Source: Bacteroidales bacterium
GTDB taxonomy: Bacteria; Bacteroidota; Bacteroidia; Bacteroidales; FEN-979
Length of the DNA: 64,000 nt
Reading direction: 5' to 3'
Assembly: GCA_023231005.1 (NCBI GenBank)
Contig: JALNWG010000011.1
Location: 1 to 64,000, forward strand
The notes under the pieces are model-generated. The model had not been told where the DNA came from, searched no databases, and saw only the letters and a list, made by a program, of their open reading frames with translations. Within the stretch, counting starts at the first letter, position 1. Each line of letters starts with the position of its first letter. Position numbers and translations under genes: made by a program. Below, piece by piece: positions 34,774-43,558 of the stretch.

Positions 34774-35919
34774 CTATTTCCTCTTTTTATTCCCTTTTTT
34801 CAAGGCAGCAATTGAATCGGCACGGCGGGTGCTATCAGCTTTTTGGCGAACTTCAAACTCCCTGACCATTTGATCCGGTGTTTTCCCAAGATTCTGTAAT
34901 GCCAACTTTGCATCATCGGTAAAATCATCGTTGGGATATTTTTCAATAAACAGAAGATAAGTTTCACGGGCATTGTCAAGATTATCTAACAAATTTTCAT
35001 AGACAAATGCTTTAAAAAACAGGCAAAGTGATGCTTTGGGCTGATCGGGATAGTTTTTCAGGTACTGATCAAACAGGGCAATGGCTTTGGTTCCCTTTCC
35101 TGCATTCATATTGATGTTGGCAGCTTTGAAAAGGAATCCCGGTGCCAGTGAGTCTTTGGGGTGATCTTTTATAAAATCTTCATATAGAACCAGTAAACTA
35201 TCGGCTTTTGTTTTATCGAAACTGACTACTTCCGGTGAAAACAAACGGTTTTCCAGGCCACGAATTTGTTGTACGGTTTTTTCACGGGAAGGGCCGCAGC
35301 CAGTGAACATCGATGACAATACCAGCAGCATCAGCATGGTTAATTTTCTTCCTTTTTTTATCATGGGAAAAATCATTTTATATGCGACATCAACATTTCC
35401 TTTTGAAATGTCGGTTAATTTCCGTTTTAACAACATTCTTTTCAAACTGGGTATCCGGTCAACGAAAACGATGCCATCCGTATGATCATATTCGTGTTGG
35501 ATAACCCGTGCTAAAACCCCATCGAAACGCTCGTCGTGCGGATTAAAATTTTCATCGAAATATTTGATATAGATGATAGGTTTTCGTAAGATATCCTCAC
35601 GGATCCCCGGAAAGCTCAAACATCCTTCATCAAAAAGAACCTCGTCACCCTCCTTACGGTAAATATTTGCATTGATAAAAGCTTTTTTAACACCGGCAAC
35701 TTCCGGGTACTTTGCAGCAAAAGGGGAAGCATCGATCACAAAAACCCGGATTGACCGGTTAACCTGGGGAGCGGCAAGGCCGACTCCCTCCGATTGATAC
35801 ATGGTGTCCCACATATTTTCTATTAAAACCTTCAAATCGGGGTAATCGGGAGTGATTTCGACTCCCATTTTTTTCAATACCGGATGACCGTATGCAACGA
35901 CTGGTAAAATCATAAACAA
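34774..35919 (-). CDS. Peptide deformylase fused in frame to a TPR lipoprotein
   Basis: 381 aa. Residues 1-185 (start possibly Met3) are a complete deformylase with GVGLAAPQ (46-53), EGCLSFP (98-104) and QHEYDH (141-146), whose Cys and His residues bind the metal. It removes formyl from nascent Met. From Met186 the frame continues without a stop into a perfect lipoprotein signal (positive IKKGRK, hydrophobic LTMLMLLVLSSMF, lipobox TGC at 206-208). A TPR-like helical domain (about 215-345) and a basic tail follow. In related genomes these are expected as two genes. Either a stop was lost, or a second start at Met186 (35364) makes the lipoprotein separately. It lies downstream of ruvX in an apparent operon. 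Confidence 0.85.
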   Translation of the reverse strand: MFMILPVVAYGHPVLKKMGVEITPDYPDLKVLIENMWDTMYQSEGVGLAAPQVNRSIRVFVIDASPFAAKYPEVAGVKKAFINANIYRKEGDEVLFDEGCLSFPGIREDILRKPIIYIKYFDENFNPHDERFDGVLARVIQHEYDHTDGIVFVDRIPSLKRMLLKRKLTDISKGNVDVAYKMIFPMIKKGRKLTMLMLLVLSSMFTGCGPSREKTVQQIRGLENRLFSPEVVSFDKTKADSLLVLYEDFIKDHPKDSLAPGFLFKAANINMNAGKGTKAIALFDQYLKNYPDQPKASLCLFFKAFVYENLLDNLDNARETYLLFIEKYPNDDFTDDAKLALQNLGKTPDQMVREFEVRQKADSTRRADSIAALKKGNKKRK

Positions 35920-35944
35920 TAAGAATTAGAAATTGAAAAATCGA

Positions 35945-36364
35945 TCATTGGCAGTTTTTTGTTTCCATATAGGATTGCAGGATCAATGTGGCGCTTACCG
36001 TATCGATCAAAGCCTTATCCTGACGGTCCTTTTTCTTTGCTCCTGCATCCCGGATGGCTTTTACAGCCATCATGGAGGTAAATCGTTCATCAATTCGTTC
36101 GACCCGGATTGCCGGGTACAGGGATTTTAATTTTTTTACGAAAGGATCGATATAAACGGCAGATTCCGATGGCAGATTATTCATTTGCCGTGGTTCTCCC
36201 ACTACAAAACAATCCACTTTGTTTTTTGTGGTATAATCCTTCAAAAAATCAAGCAGATCAAGGGTTCGTACCGTTGTCAAGCCTGTTGCGATGATTTGCA
36301 TTTCATCGGTCACAGCAATACCGGTGCGTTTACGTCCATAATCCAATGCCAGAATTCTTCCCAT
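35945..36364 (-). CDS. ruvX: Putative pre-16S rRNA nuclease / Holliday-junction resolvase (YqgF/RuvX)
   Basis: 139 aa RNase H-fold protein with N-terminal ILALDYGRKRTGIAVTDE, the phosphate-turn residue region VGEPRQMNN and the C-terminal KDRQDKALIDTVSATLIL acidic site. YqgF proteins are tied to 16S rRNA 5'-end maturation and to Holliday-junction-like resolution. Upstream of the deformylase gene by 25 bp. Confidence 0.9.
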   Translation of the reverse strand: MGRILALDYGRKRTGIAVTDEMQIIATGLTTVRTLDLLDFLKDYTTKNKVDCFVVGEPRQMNNLPSESAVYIDPFVKKLKSLYPAIRVERIDERFTSMMAVKAIRDAGAKKKDRQDKALIDTVSATLILQSYMETKNCQ

Positions 36365-36408
36365 ATCAACAAATTCAGTGCAAAGTTACAAAGATTTGAA
36401 TTTTTATC

Positions 36409-36416
36409 TAATTTTG
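36409..36416 (+). promoter_or_regulatory. -7 element upstream of dapD
   Basis: TAATTTTG, 18 bp before the dapD ATG. No good -33 TTG; TTA at about -33 is a weak match. Confidence 0.45.
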
Positions 36417-36434
36417 GAGCTATAACCGAAAGAT

Positions 36435-37259
36435 ATGCCAATAAAAAACCTCCTTAAAGAGATTATTGAACACGCCTGGGATGACAGGAATTTATTGAAA
36501 CAGCCTGATACCCGGGAAGCTATTCTTGAGGTTATAGAAAAACTCGACAACGGGGAATTACGGGTTGCATCCCCTTGCGAAACCGGTTGGATAACGCACG
36601 AGTGGATCAAGAAAGCAGTGATTTTATATTTTCCGCTTCAAAAGATGGAGGTTACTGAAGTAGGGCCCTTCCAGTATTATGATAAAATTCCCTTAAAAAA
36701 GAATTATGAAGCATTGGGGATCCGGGTTGTTCCTCCTGCCACTGCTCGCTTTGGCTCCTTTATTGCACGGGGGACAGTACTGATGCCCTCCTATGTGAAT
36801 ATCGGTGCCTACGTTGATTCCGGGACGATGGTTGACACCTGGGCCACAGTAGGATCCTGCGCCCAGATCGGAAAGAATGTTCATCTCAGTGGTGGAGTAG
36901 GAATCGGCGGGGTTCTTGAACCATTGATGGCAGCTCCGGTTATCATTGAGGATCATTGCTTTCTCGGCTCCCGCTGCATCGTTGTGGAAGGGGTACACTT
37001 AGGCTACGAATCCGTTTTGGGAGCCAATGTGGTTATCACCGGAACAACCCGTATTCTTGATGTTTCCGGAGAAAAAGTCAGGGAATATAAAGGATATATA
37101 CCTCCCCGTTCGGTTGTGATTCCCGGCAATTTTCCAAAGGAATTTCCTGCCGGCACATACCAGGTTCCCTGTGCCCTAATCATTGGGCAACGTAAGAAAT
37201 CCACCGACTTGAAGACATCCTTGAACCAGGTTTTACATGATTTTGAGGTGGCAGTATAG
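36435..37259 (+). CDS. dapD: 2,3,4,5-tetrahydropyridine-2,6-dicarboxylate N-succinyltransferase
   Basis: 274 aa. An N-terminal helical domain, then a left-handed beta-helix of hexapeptide repeats (VNIGAYVDSGTMVDTWATVG, GVGIGGVLEPLMAAPVIIED), ending with the C-terminal cap. It succinylates tetrahydrodipicolinate in the diaminopimelate/lysine pathway. GT9 gene begins at the very next base after its stop. Confidence 0.95.
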   Translation: MPIKNLLKEIIEHAWDDRNLLKQPDTREAILEVIEKLDNGELRVASPCETGWITHEWIKKAVILYFPLQKMEVTEVGPFQYYDKIPLKKNYEALGIRVVPPATARFGSFIARGTVLMPSYVNIGAYVDSGTMVDTWATVGSCAQIGKNVHLSGGVGIGGVLEPLMAAPVIIEDHCFLGSRCIVVEGVHLGYESVLGANVVITGTTRILDVSGEKVREYKGYIPPRSVVIPGNFPKEFPAGTYQVPCALIIGQRKKSTDLKTSLNQVLHDFEVAV

Positions 37260-38243
37260 ATGAAAAAAATCCTGATTATTCAAACCGCATCCATCGGGGA
37301 TGTCATCCTGGCTACACCCATAATAGAAAAACTGCATCACCATTTTCCGGAAGCCGACATCGATTTTTTACTTAAAAAAGGCAATGAATCGCTGTTCCGC
37401 AACCATCCGTTTTTACATGAGTTGATTATCTGGGATAAAAAAAACGGGAAATATCTCAATTTTGACAAGATTCTCCATACGGTTTGGTTCACGCATTATG
37501 ACCTGGTCATCAACCTCCAACGGTTTTTCCTTACCGGGGTGATGACAGCTTTTTCAAGGGCAGGGATGAAAATCGGCTTTGACAAGAATCCGCTTTCTTT
37601 TCTCTTTACAAAAAAAATTCCACACCACATCGGACAAGGAGAACATGAGGTCGACCGGAATCTTTTGCTGATCAAGGATTTTACTGATTCCTCAAGGTTT
37701 TTACCCAAACTCTATCCTTCACCTGAGGATGAGCAAGCGGTTCAATCCTTTCAACATGGGATCTATTACACCATTTCTCCGGCATCCTTATGGTTTACCA
37801 AACAATATCCGGTTGAAAAATGGAAGTCGTTGCTCATCCGGATTCCAAACGATCGAACCGTGTATCTTTTGGGCGGCCAGGCAGATTTCATTCTGTGTGA
37901 AGAGTTGAAATGCAGTGGCGGTCATCTTCACACCGTTAATCTTGCTGGCCGGCTTACCTTCCTTCAATCGGCTGCACTGATGAAGGAGGCCCGGATGAAT
38001 TTCACCAACGACTCGGCCCCCATGCACCTTGCCTCTTCGGTGAATGCTCCGTTAACTGCCATTTTTTGCTCTACGGTTCCACGTTTTGGATTCGGACCGT
38101 TATCCGAAAATTCAATAATTGCAGAGATTCAGGAGCGATTAGCTTGCCGTCCCTGCGGCCTCCACGGGTTTCAAAAATGTCCGGAAAAACACTTCAAATG
38201 CGCTCTGGAAATCCCGGATGAACTGCTCTCAAACCGGCTTTGA
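37260..38243 (+). CDS. Glycosyltransferase family 9 (heptosyltransferase-like)
   Basis: 327 aa with the GT9 N-terminal IIQTASIGDVILATPIIEKL and the C-terminal FTNDSAPMHLASSVNAPLTA nucleotide-sugar motif. A Cys-rich tail (CRPCGLHGFQKCPEKHFKC) is seen in many ADP-heptose:LPS transferases. Likely adds heptose or a similar sugar to the lipopolysaccharide core on the cytoplasmic side of the inner membrane. Directly abuts dapD, so probably coexpressed. Confidence 0.88.
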   Translation: MKKILIIQTASIGDVILATPIIEKLHHHFPEADIDFLLKKGNESLFRNHPFLHELIIWDKKNGKYLNFDKILHTVWFTHYDLVINLQRFFLTGVMTAFSRAGMKIGFDKNPLSFLFTKKIPHHIGQGEHEVDRNLLLIKDFTDSSRFLPKLYPSPEDEQAVQSFQHGIYYTISPASLWFTKQYPVEKWKSLLIRIPNDRTVYLLGGQADFILCEELKCSGGHLHTVNLAGRLTFLQSAALMKEARMNFTNDSAPMHLASSVNAPLTAIFCSTVPRFGFGPLSENSIIAEIQERLACRPCGLHGFQKCPEKHFKCALEIPDELLSNRL

Positions 38244-38294
38244 CCAAGGAATTCCGGAATTATAATAAGGCTTTTCCATAAAGCAAATTTTTAG

Positions 38295-38302
38295 TACCTT
38301 TG
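38295..38302 (+). promoter_or_regulatory. -7 element upstream of the YrdC/Sua5 gene
   Basis: TACCTTTG, 40 bp before ATG 38343; a weak TTT in place of TTG lies at about the expected -33. Confidence 0.5.
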
Positions 38303-38342
38303 CGAGTTATTTAAATGAGCTGGAAATATTTTTCTAAGTCAG

Positions 38343-38906
38343 ATGGAAAGTGAAATACGCCATTGTTTAAAAGTTTTAAAAGCGGGAGGCACTTTGCTTT
38401 ATCCCACCGATACCATCTGGGGGATCGGATGCGACGCAACCAATTTTCACGCCGTTGAAAAGGTATACCGTCTAAAAAAAAGGATGGAAAGTAAAAGCCT
38501 GATTATTTTATTGGATGATGTTGCAAAACTTACCGATTATGTAGTTGATGTACCGGATATTGCATGGGATCTGCTCAAAAGTGTCGATTCGCCATTGACC
38601 ATCATTTACGCTCAATCAAAAAATCTGGCATCCAATGTTGTGGCAAAAGACCAGTCGATTGCCATCCGGATTGTAAAAAATGAATTTTGCCGCTTGCTGA
38701 TCGAATCGTTTGGCAAACCCATCGTTTCAACATCAGCAAATATTTCAGGGGAGCGTCCTCCTCTGGGATATAAAAACATCGATGAGGAAATAATAAAAGG
38801 TGTTGATTACGCAGTTGATCCATCCATCGGAGTATTACAGCAAATTAAACCATCAAGGATTATCCGTTTAGGCAACAACGGCGAATTTCAAATCATCAGA
38901 AAATAA
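38343..38906 (+). CDS. YrdC/Sua5-type L-threonylcarbamoyladenylate synthase
   Basis: 187 aa YrdC domain with LYPTDTIWGIGCDA, the lysine-rich loop RLKKRMESKSLIILL and VSTSANISGERPP. Such enzymes make threonylcarbamoyl-AMP from threonine, bicarbonate and ATP for the t6A37 tRNA modification. No Sua5 C-terminal domain, consistent with the short TsaC/YrdC form. Partner genes (tsaB, tsaD, tsaE) are not in the window. Confidence 0.9.
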   Translation: MESEIRHCLKVLKAGGTLLYPTDTIWGIGCDATNFHAVEKVYRLKKRMESKSLIILLDDVAKLTDYVVDVPDIAWDLLKSVDSPLTIIYAQSKNLASNVVAKDQSIAIRIVKNEFCRLLIESFGKPIVSTSANISGERPPLGYKNIDEEIIKGVDYAVDPSIGVLQQIKPSRIIRLGNNGEFQIIRK

Positions 38907-39000
38907 CGACAAAAGAAAACCCGAAATGAGTGTTTTCTTCCCTGAACTCTTCGAGCAAGAGCTCTTCCTCTTCGATGAGTGAGGACTTACTTTGATAAAA

Positions 39001-39031
39001 TTGCACAAACTACCCGATTTTTATACCTTTG
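39001..39031 (+). promoter_or_regulatory. purB promoter (TTG-N20-TACCTTTG)
   Basis: TTG at 39001-39003 and TACCTTTG at 39024-39031 are 20 bp apart, a very good Bacteroidetes promoter. It places the start of transcription near 39035, upstream of ATG 39073. Confidence 0.75.
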
Positions 39032-39072
39032 TTAAGAAGTTCAATGGATGTTTATTTCTATAATTGTTTGTT

Positions 39073-40422
39073 ATGTATTCAGATCTGACTGCTATTTCGC
39101 CGGTTGACGGCCGTTATCGCAAACATACCGATCCCTTATCGGCATATTTTTCGGAATCCGCCATTATCCGGTACAGGATATTGGTAGAGGTTGAGTATTT
39201 CATTGCCCTTTGCAAACTCCCGCTTCCGCAACTCAAAGCGGTGGATAAAAAGCTCTTCCCAAAATTGCGTAACCTTTATGGCAAATTTTCTCCGGAAATG
39301 GCGGAAAGAGTTAAAGCGATTGAGAAAGAGACCAATCACGATGTTAAAGCGATAGAGTATTTCGTGAAGGAGAAGTTTGATGAAATCGGATTGAAAAAAT
39401 TCAGAGAATTCGTTCATTTCGGTCTTACTTCCCAGGACATCAACAACACGGCTTTCCCATTGGCTTTGCGTGATTCTTACAGGGACATTGTTGAACCAAT
39501 GATCGAAAATGTTTTCGGGGATCTGTTGGCTCGCAGTCGTCAGTGGAAAGATATCCCCATGCTGGCTCATACTCATGGGCAACCAGCCTCTCCGACTACC
39601 GTTGGAAAAGAACTTTATGTATTTGTGGAAAGGCTTGGAATGCAGCTTGCGCTACTGGAAACTGTTCCCATATCGGCCAAATTTGGCGGAGCTACCGGCA
39701 ATTTCAATGCCCATCTTGCGGCTTATCCATCCATTAACTGGGTTAAATTTGCCAATAAATTTGTGAATGAAACTTTAGGTCTGGAACGTTGTCAAACCAC
39801 CACCCAGATTGAACATTACGACAATCTTGCCGCTTTCTTCGACAATCTCAAACGCATCAATACCATCCTGATTGATCTTGATCGTGATATATGGAGCTAT
39901 ATATCGATGGATTATTTTAAACAGAAAGTGAAAAAAACGGAAACCGGATCTTCCACAATGCCTCATAAAGTGAATCCCATCGACTTTGAAAATTCGGAGG
40001 GGAACCTGGGTCTGGCCAATGCCATTTTTGAGCATCTGTCGGCGAAACTTCCCATTTCCAGACTTCAGCGCGACCTTACCGATTCAACGGTAATCCGGAA
40101 CATGGGAGTACCCCTTGCCCATTCGTTAATTGCCTATAAATCGTTATTGAAAGGTCTCGATAAATTAATCCTGAATGATACAAAAATAAAAAAAGAACTG
40201 GAAGCAAATTGGGCGGTTGTTTCTGAGGCGATCCAAACCATCCTGCGACGTGAAAACTATCCCGATCCTTACGAAGCTTTAAAAGCGCTTACCCGTGGAG
40301 AATCCGGGATTACCAAAGCAACGATCCATTCTTTCATCGATCAGTTAAAGGTTTCGAAAAAAATAAAGGACGAGCTCAAATCCATTACCCCCGAAAATTA
40401 CATTGGGATCATTGATTTCTAA
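39073..40422 (+). CDS. purB: Adenylosuccinate lyase
   Basis: 449 aa from ATG 39073 (a TTG three codons upstream also opens the frame). Family motifs: ISPVDGRYRK at the N-terminus, HFGLTSQDINNTAFPLA, TMLAHTHGQPASPTT-like PMLAHTHGQPASPT, and the fumarase-superfamily signature GSSTMPHKVNPIDFEN carrying the catalytic Ser. It performs two fumarate-releasing steps: SAICAR to AICAR and adenylosuccinate to AMP. Confidence 0.96.
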   Translation: MYSDLTAISPVDGRYRKHTDPLSAYFSESAIIRYRILVEVEYFIALCKLPLPQLKAVDKKLFPKLRNLYGKFSPEMAERVKAIEKETNHDVKAIEYFVKEKFDEIGLKKFREFVHFGLTSQDINNTAFPLALRDSYRDIVEPMIENVFGDLLARSRQWKDIPMLAHTHGQPASPTTVGKELYVFVERLGMQLALLETVPISAKFGGATGNFNAHLAAYPSINWVKFANKFVNETLGLERCQTTTQIEHYDNLAAFFDNLKRINTILIDLDRDIWSYISMDYFKQKVKKTETGSSTMPHKVNPIDFENSEGNLGLANAIFEHLSAKLPISRLQRDLTDSTVIRNMGVPLAHSLIAYKSLLKGLDKLILNDTKIKKELEANWAVVSEAIQTILRRENYPDPYEALKALTRGESGITKATIHSFIDQLKVSKKIKDELKSITPENYIGIIDF

Positions 40423-40449
40423 AAATTTCATCCAGCACCTTCATACAGT

Positions 40450-41325
40450 ATGAAAGTAAGCGGTTTCACCTTTGTCCGAAATGCCATCAAATATGATTAT
40501 CCGGTGGTGGAGTCCATCACTTCCATCTTACCAATATGCGATGAATTCATTGTTGCCGTAGGAAGCTCCGACGATGGTACCCGGGAGCTCGTGTCGGGTA
40601 TCGCTTCAAATAAAATACAGATCATTGACACCATTTGGGATGAAACTTTACGGAAGGACGGACAGGTGCTGGCATTGGAGACGGACAAGGCGCTGGCAGC
40701 CGTATCTCCGGAAAGTACCTGGGCTTTTTATTTACAGGCCGATGAAGTAGTTCACGAAAAATACCTGCCCGGAATCAAAACTGCAATGGAAAAATGGGAG
40801 ATGTACCCGGAAATTGAAGGGTTGGTGTTCCGGTATGCTCATTTCTGGGGATCGTATGAATATGTCGGTGATTCCCGAAAATGGTACCGGAATGAAGTTC
40901 GGGTTATTAGAAATGACCCGCAGATCCACTCCTATCTCGACGCACAGGGATTCCGAAAAAACGGGGAAAAGCTGAAAGTAGCCCCGGTTGAAGCCACCAT
41001 TTACCATTATGGTTGGGTAAAACCACCCGAAAATCAGCAAGCCAAGCAGGAAAACTTCCACCGTTACTGGCATAGCGATCGCTGGATAAAAAATAAAGTT
41101 ACAAAAGACAGTAGATTTGACTATACCGGGATTGATTCTCTGGTACCATTCAGCGAAACTCATCCTGCCGTGATGAAGGAGCATCTTGGAAGGCAAAACT
41201 GGGAATTTCATTACCTTCCATCCCATACCCATTCATCATTAAAAAACAGAATTCTTCATTGGATAGAAAAGAAAACCGGGTGGAGGATCGGAGAATACAG
41301 AAATTACAGACTTTTGAACAAATAG
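40450..41325 (+). CDS. Glycosyltransferase family 2-like protein
   Basis: 291 aa with a GT-A start (KVSGFTFVRNAIKYDYPVVE), acidic motif VGSSDDGTRELV and an acceptor-side acidic residue in FYLQADEVVHE (a DxD-like ADE variant). Substrate unknown; likely surface polysaccharide or LPS core. The unusual ADE in place of DxD needs checking before assuming activity. Follows purB by 27 bp. Confidence 0.8.
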   Translation: MKVSGFTFVRNAIKYDYPVVESITSILPICDEFIVAVGSSDDGTRELVSGIASNKIQIIDTIWDETLRKDGQVLALETDKALAAVSPESTWAFYLQADEVVHEKYLPGIKTAMEKWEMYPEIEGLVFRYAHFWGSYEYVGDSRKWYRNEVRVIRNDPQIHSYLDAQGFRKNGEKLKVAPVEATIYHYGWVKPPENQQAKQENFHRYWHSDRWIKNKVTKDSRFDYTGIDSLVPFSETHPAVMKEHLGRQNWEFHYLPSHTHSSLKNRILHWIEKKTGWRIGEYRNYRLLNK

Positions 41326-41343
41326 AAATTTCATATTTTTTAA

Positions 41344-41351
41344 TACTTTTG
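41344..41351 (+). promoter_or_regulatory. -7 element upstream of the DUF5606 gene
   Basis: TACTTTTG, 11 bp before ATG 41363, giving a leader of only a few bases. Confidence 0.45.
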
Positions 41352-41362
41352 CATAAAATAAA

Positions 41363-41818
41363 ATGGATATGGATTTAACAAAGATCTTGTCAATAGCTGG
41401 TAAAAGCGGATTATTCAAAGTTGTATCACAAGCAAAAAGTGCTATGATTGTGGAATCGCTCGTTGACAACAAACGTTTTCCGGCATTCGGGCACGAAAAG
41501 ATCAGTTCGCTGGAGGAAATCAGCGTTTTTACTACCGGGGAAGATATGTCTTTAAAAGAGGTTTTTAAAGCATTTTATAAAAAGACAGAGGGGAAACCTG
41601 CAATTGATCACAAATCGGATATTGCCGTATTAAAGAAGTTTTTCCTGGAAGCGGTACCCAACTATGATCAGGACAAAGTTTACATATCCGATATCAAGAA
41701 AATGATTAGCTGGTATAATCTGCTTACAGAAAGATCACTACTTGATTTTAGCGAGCCGGAAGAAGAAAAAATTGAAGAGAAAAAAGTTGATCAAGAAGAT
41801 CAAACAGAAGAAAAATAA
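41363..41818 (+). CDS. DUF5606-type protein of unknown function
   Basis: 151 aa, cytosolic, matching the Bacteroidetes-specific DUF5606 pattern (KILSIAGKSGLFKVVSQAKS, then KFFLEAVPNYDQDKVYISDI). The last 30 residues are a Glu/Lys-rich low-complexity tail. Function is not known to me. It is followed 12 bp later by pyrK and probably forms an operon with the pyrimidine genes. Confidence 0.82.
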   Translation: MDMDLTKILSIAGKSGLFKVVSQAKSAMIVESLVDNKRFPAFGHEKISSLEEISVFTTGEDMSLKEVFKAFYKKTEGKPAIDHKSDIAVLKKFFLEAVPNYDQDKVYISDIKKMISWYNLLTERSLLDFSEPEEEKIEEKKVDQEDQTEEK

Positions 41819-41830
41819 TTATCCTTTTAC

Positions 41831-42613
41831 ATGGATGTAAGAAAACTCGTTCAGGATCTGCACGTAGTTAAAAATATCCGGTTGAACGACCGGCATTTTC
41901 TTCTGGAACTTGTGGCTCCTGAAACGTTTCCGATGCTTCTTCCCGGGCAGTTTGTTCAGGCATTGGTAAAAGATTCCCCATCCACATTTCTGCGCCGTCC
42001 ATTCTCCATTCATTCGGTTGATTATGTAAATAATACGCTCCGGCTTCTCATTCAGTTGAAGGGAGCCGGAACGCATCATCTGAGCCTGCTCAGGGAGGGA
42101 GAACCGCTCAACCTGATCTATCCGCTTGGAAATTCATTTTCATTTCCGCAAACCAACGATGTTCTATTGATTGGCGGCGGATGTGGGGTTGCCCCACTCC
42201 TGTTTCTTTCCCAGTTCCTGCGTCAGCAGCATCAGATTCATCCTACGATGCTTCTGGGTTTTAAAACGAAGGAGGAAGTTACGGAAATCGAAGAATATTC
42301 CAGATTTGGAAATGTTCATGTGATCACCGATGATGGAACTGAAGGAGAAAAAGGTTTGGTCGTGGACCATTCACTCATTCGGGATGGAATAAATCAGTTT
42401 AAAAAGATTTACGCTTGTGGTCCTGAACCCATGCTGAGAGCCATTGCTAAAATTGCAGGAATACACCATATTGATTGTGAGGTTTCGCTGGAAAACACCA
42501 TGGCTTGCGGATTTGGCGTATGCCTGTGCTGTGTAACCGCTACCCAAACCGGAAATGAACGTGTGTGCGTTGAAGGACCGGTATTTAACACCAGAAAACT
42601 GAAATGGAATTAA
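41831..42613 (+). CDS. pyrK: Dihydroorotate dehydrogenase B electron-transfer subunit
   Basis: 260 aa. FAD-binding (FLRRPFSIHSVD), NAD-binding (DVLLIGGGCGVAPLLFLSQF) and C-terminal [2Fe-2S] cluster with Cys in MACGFGVCLCCV and a later RVCVEGP. It passes electrons from dihydroorotate oxidation by PyrD to NAD+. Immediately upstream of pyrD, as expected for the class 1B enzyme. Confidence 0.95.
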   Translation: MDVRKLVQDLHVVKNIRLNDRHFLLELVAPETFPMLLPGQFVQALVKDSPSTFLRRPFSIHSVDYVNNTLRLLIQLKGAGTHHLSLLREGEPLNLIYPLGNSFSFPQTNDVLLIGGGCGVAPLLFLSQFLRQQHQIHPTMLLGFKTKEEVTEIEEYSRFGNVHVITDDGTEGEKGLVVDHSLIRDGINQFKKIYACGPEPMLRAIAKIAGIHHIDCEVSLENTMACGFGVCLCCVTATQTGNERVCVEGPVFNTRKLKWN

Positions 42614-42631
42614 CACGTAACACTCTTTTTT

Positions 42632-43546
42632 TTGATTGATTTAAGCGTAAATATTGCCGGGCTGATTTTTAAAAATCCTGTGACTACTGCTTCAGGGACT
42701 TTTGGTTATGGTGATGAATTCCGTGACTTTATTGATCTGGGGCAGCTTGGAGGAGTTTTTGTAAAAGCGGTGACTGGAAAAAACCGCGATGGAAACGCCT
42801 ATCCCCGCATGTCAGAAACGCCGTCGGGGATGCTCAATTCAGTTGGTCTTCAAAACAGAGGTGTTGATTATTTTTGTCGTGAAATCTATCCAAAAATAAA
42901 AGATTTTAATACGAATGTCATTGTCAATGTCTCCGGATCTACATTAGAAGAATATGTTGAAGTGGCGGGGCGAATCAATGAATTGGCAAAAATTCCCGCA
43001 ATTGAACTGAACATTTCCTGTCCCAATGTAAAATTGGGAGGAATGGCATTCGGAACAGTCCCTTCGATGGCCGCTGATGTCACTTCCGCCGTTCGGAAAG
43101 TGTATAAAAAAGTATTGATGGTCAAACTCTCCCCCAATGTCACCAGCATTGCCGAAATAGCCAAGGCCGTGGTAGACGGAGGCGCTGATGTCATCACTCT
43201 GATCAACACACTATTAGGAATGGCTATTGACGCTGAACAACGTCGTCCGGTCCTTTCCACCATTACAGGGGGACTTTCAGGACCCGCAATCAAACCGGTG
43301 GCTCTTCGCATGGTCTGGCAGGTACACAAAGCCGTTCCAGTGCCAATTATCGGGTTGGGAGGAATCATGAATGCCACCGATGCCATTGAATTTTTTCTCG
43401 CCGGAGCTACAGCCATTCAGGTAGGAACAGCCAACTTTATCGACCCACAGGTTTCAGTAAAAATAGTTGCCGGGATTGAAGAATATCTTGTTCGCCACCA
43501 TCTCGACTCGGTGAACAGTCTTATCGGAGCTTTGCGAACAGATTAA
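42632..43546 (+). CDS. pyrD: Dihydroorotate dehydrogenase B catalytic subunit, TTG start
   Basis: 304 aa FMN-barrel enzyme. N-terminal LIFKNPVTTASGTFGYG, catalytic Cys in ELNISCPNVKLGG (Cys is the class 1B residue), and the FMN phosphate loop GLGGIMNATDAIEFFLAGA. It oxidises dihydroorotate to orotate. The first usable codon in the frame is TTG 42632; there is no ATG or GTG between it and the upstream stop (42611). Confidence 0.95.
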   Translation: MIDLSVNIAGLIFKNPVTTASGTFGYGDEFRDFIDLGQLGGVFVKAVTGKNRDGNAYPRMSETPSGMLNSVGLQNRGVDYFCREIYPKIKDFNTNVIVNVSGSTLEEYVEVAGRINELAKIPAIELNISCPNVKLGGMAFGTVPSMAADVTSAVRKVYKKVLMVKLSPNVTSIAEIAKAVVDGGADVITLINTLLGMAIDAEQRRPVLSTITGGLSGPAIKPVALRMVWQVHKAVPVPIIGLGGIMNATDAIEFFLAGATAIQVGTANFIDPQVSVKIVAGIEEYLVRHHLDSVNSLIGALRTD

Positions 43547-43558
43547 CCCAATCCTTTT

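Noticed and set aside
40732..41232. 166-codon minus-strand frame in the GT2 gene
   Set aside because: Antisense to a recognisable glycosyltransferase and without any family motif.
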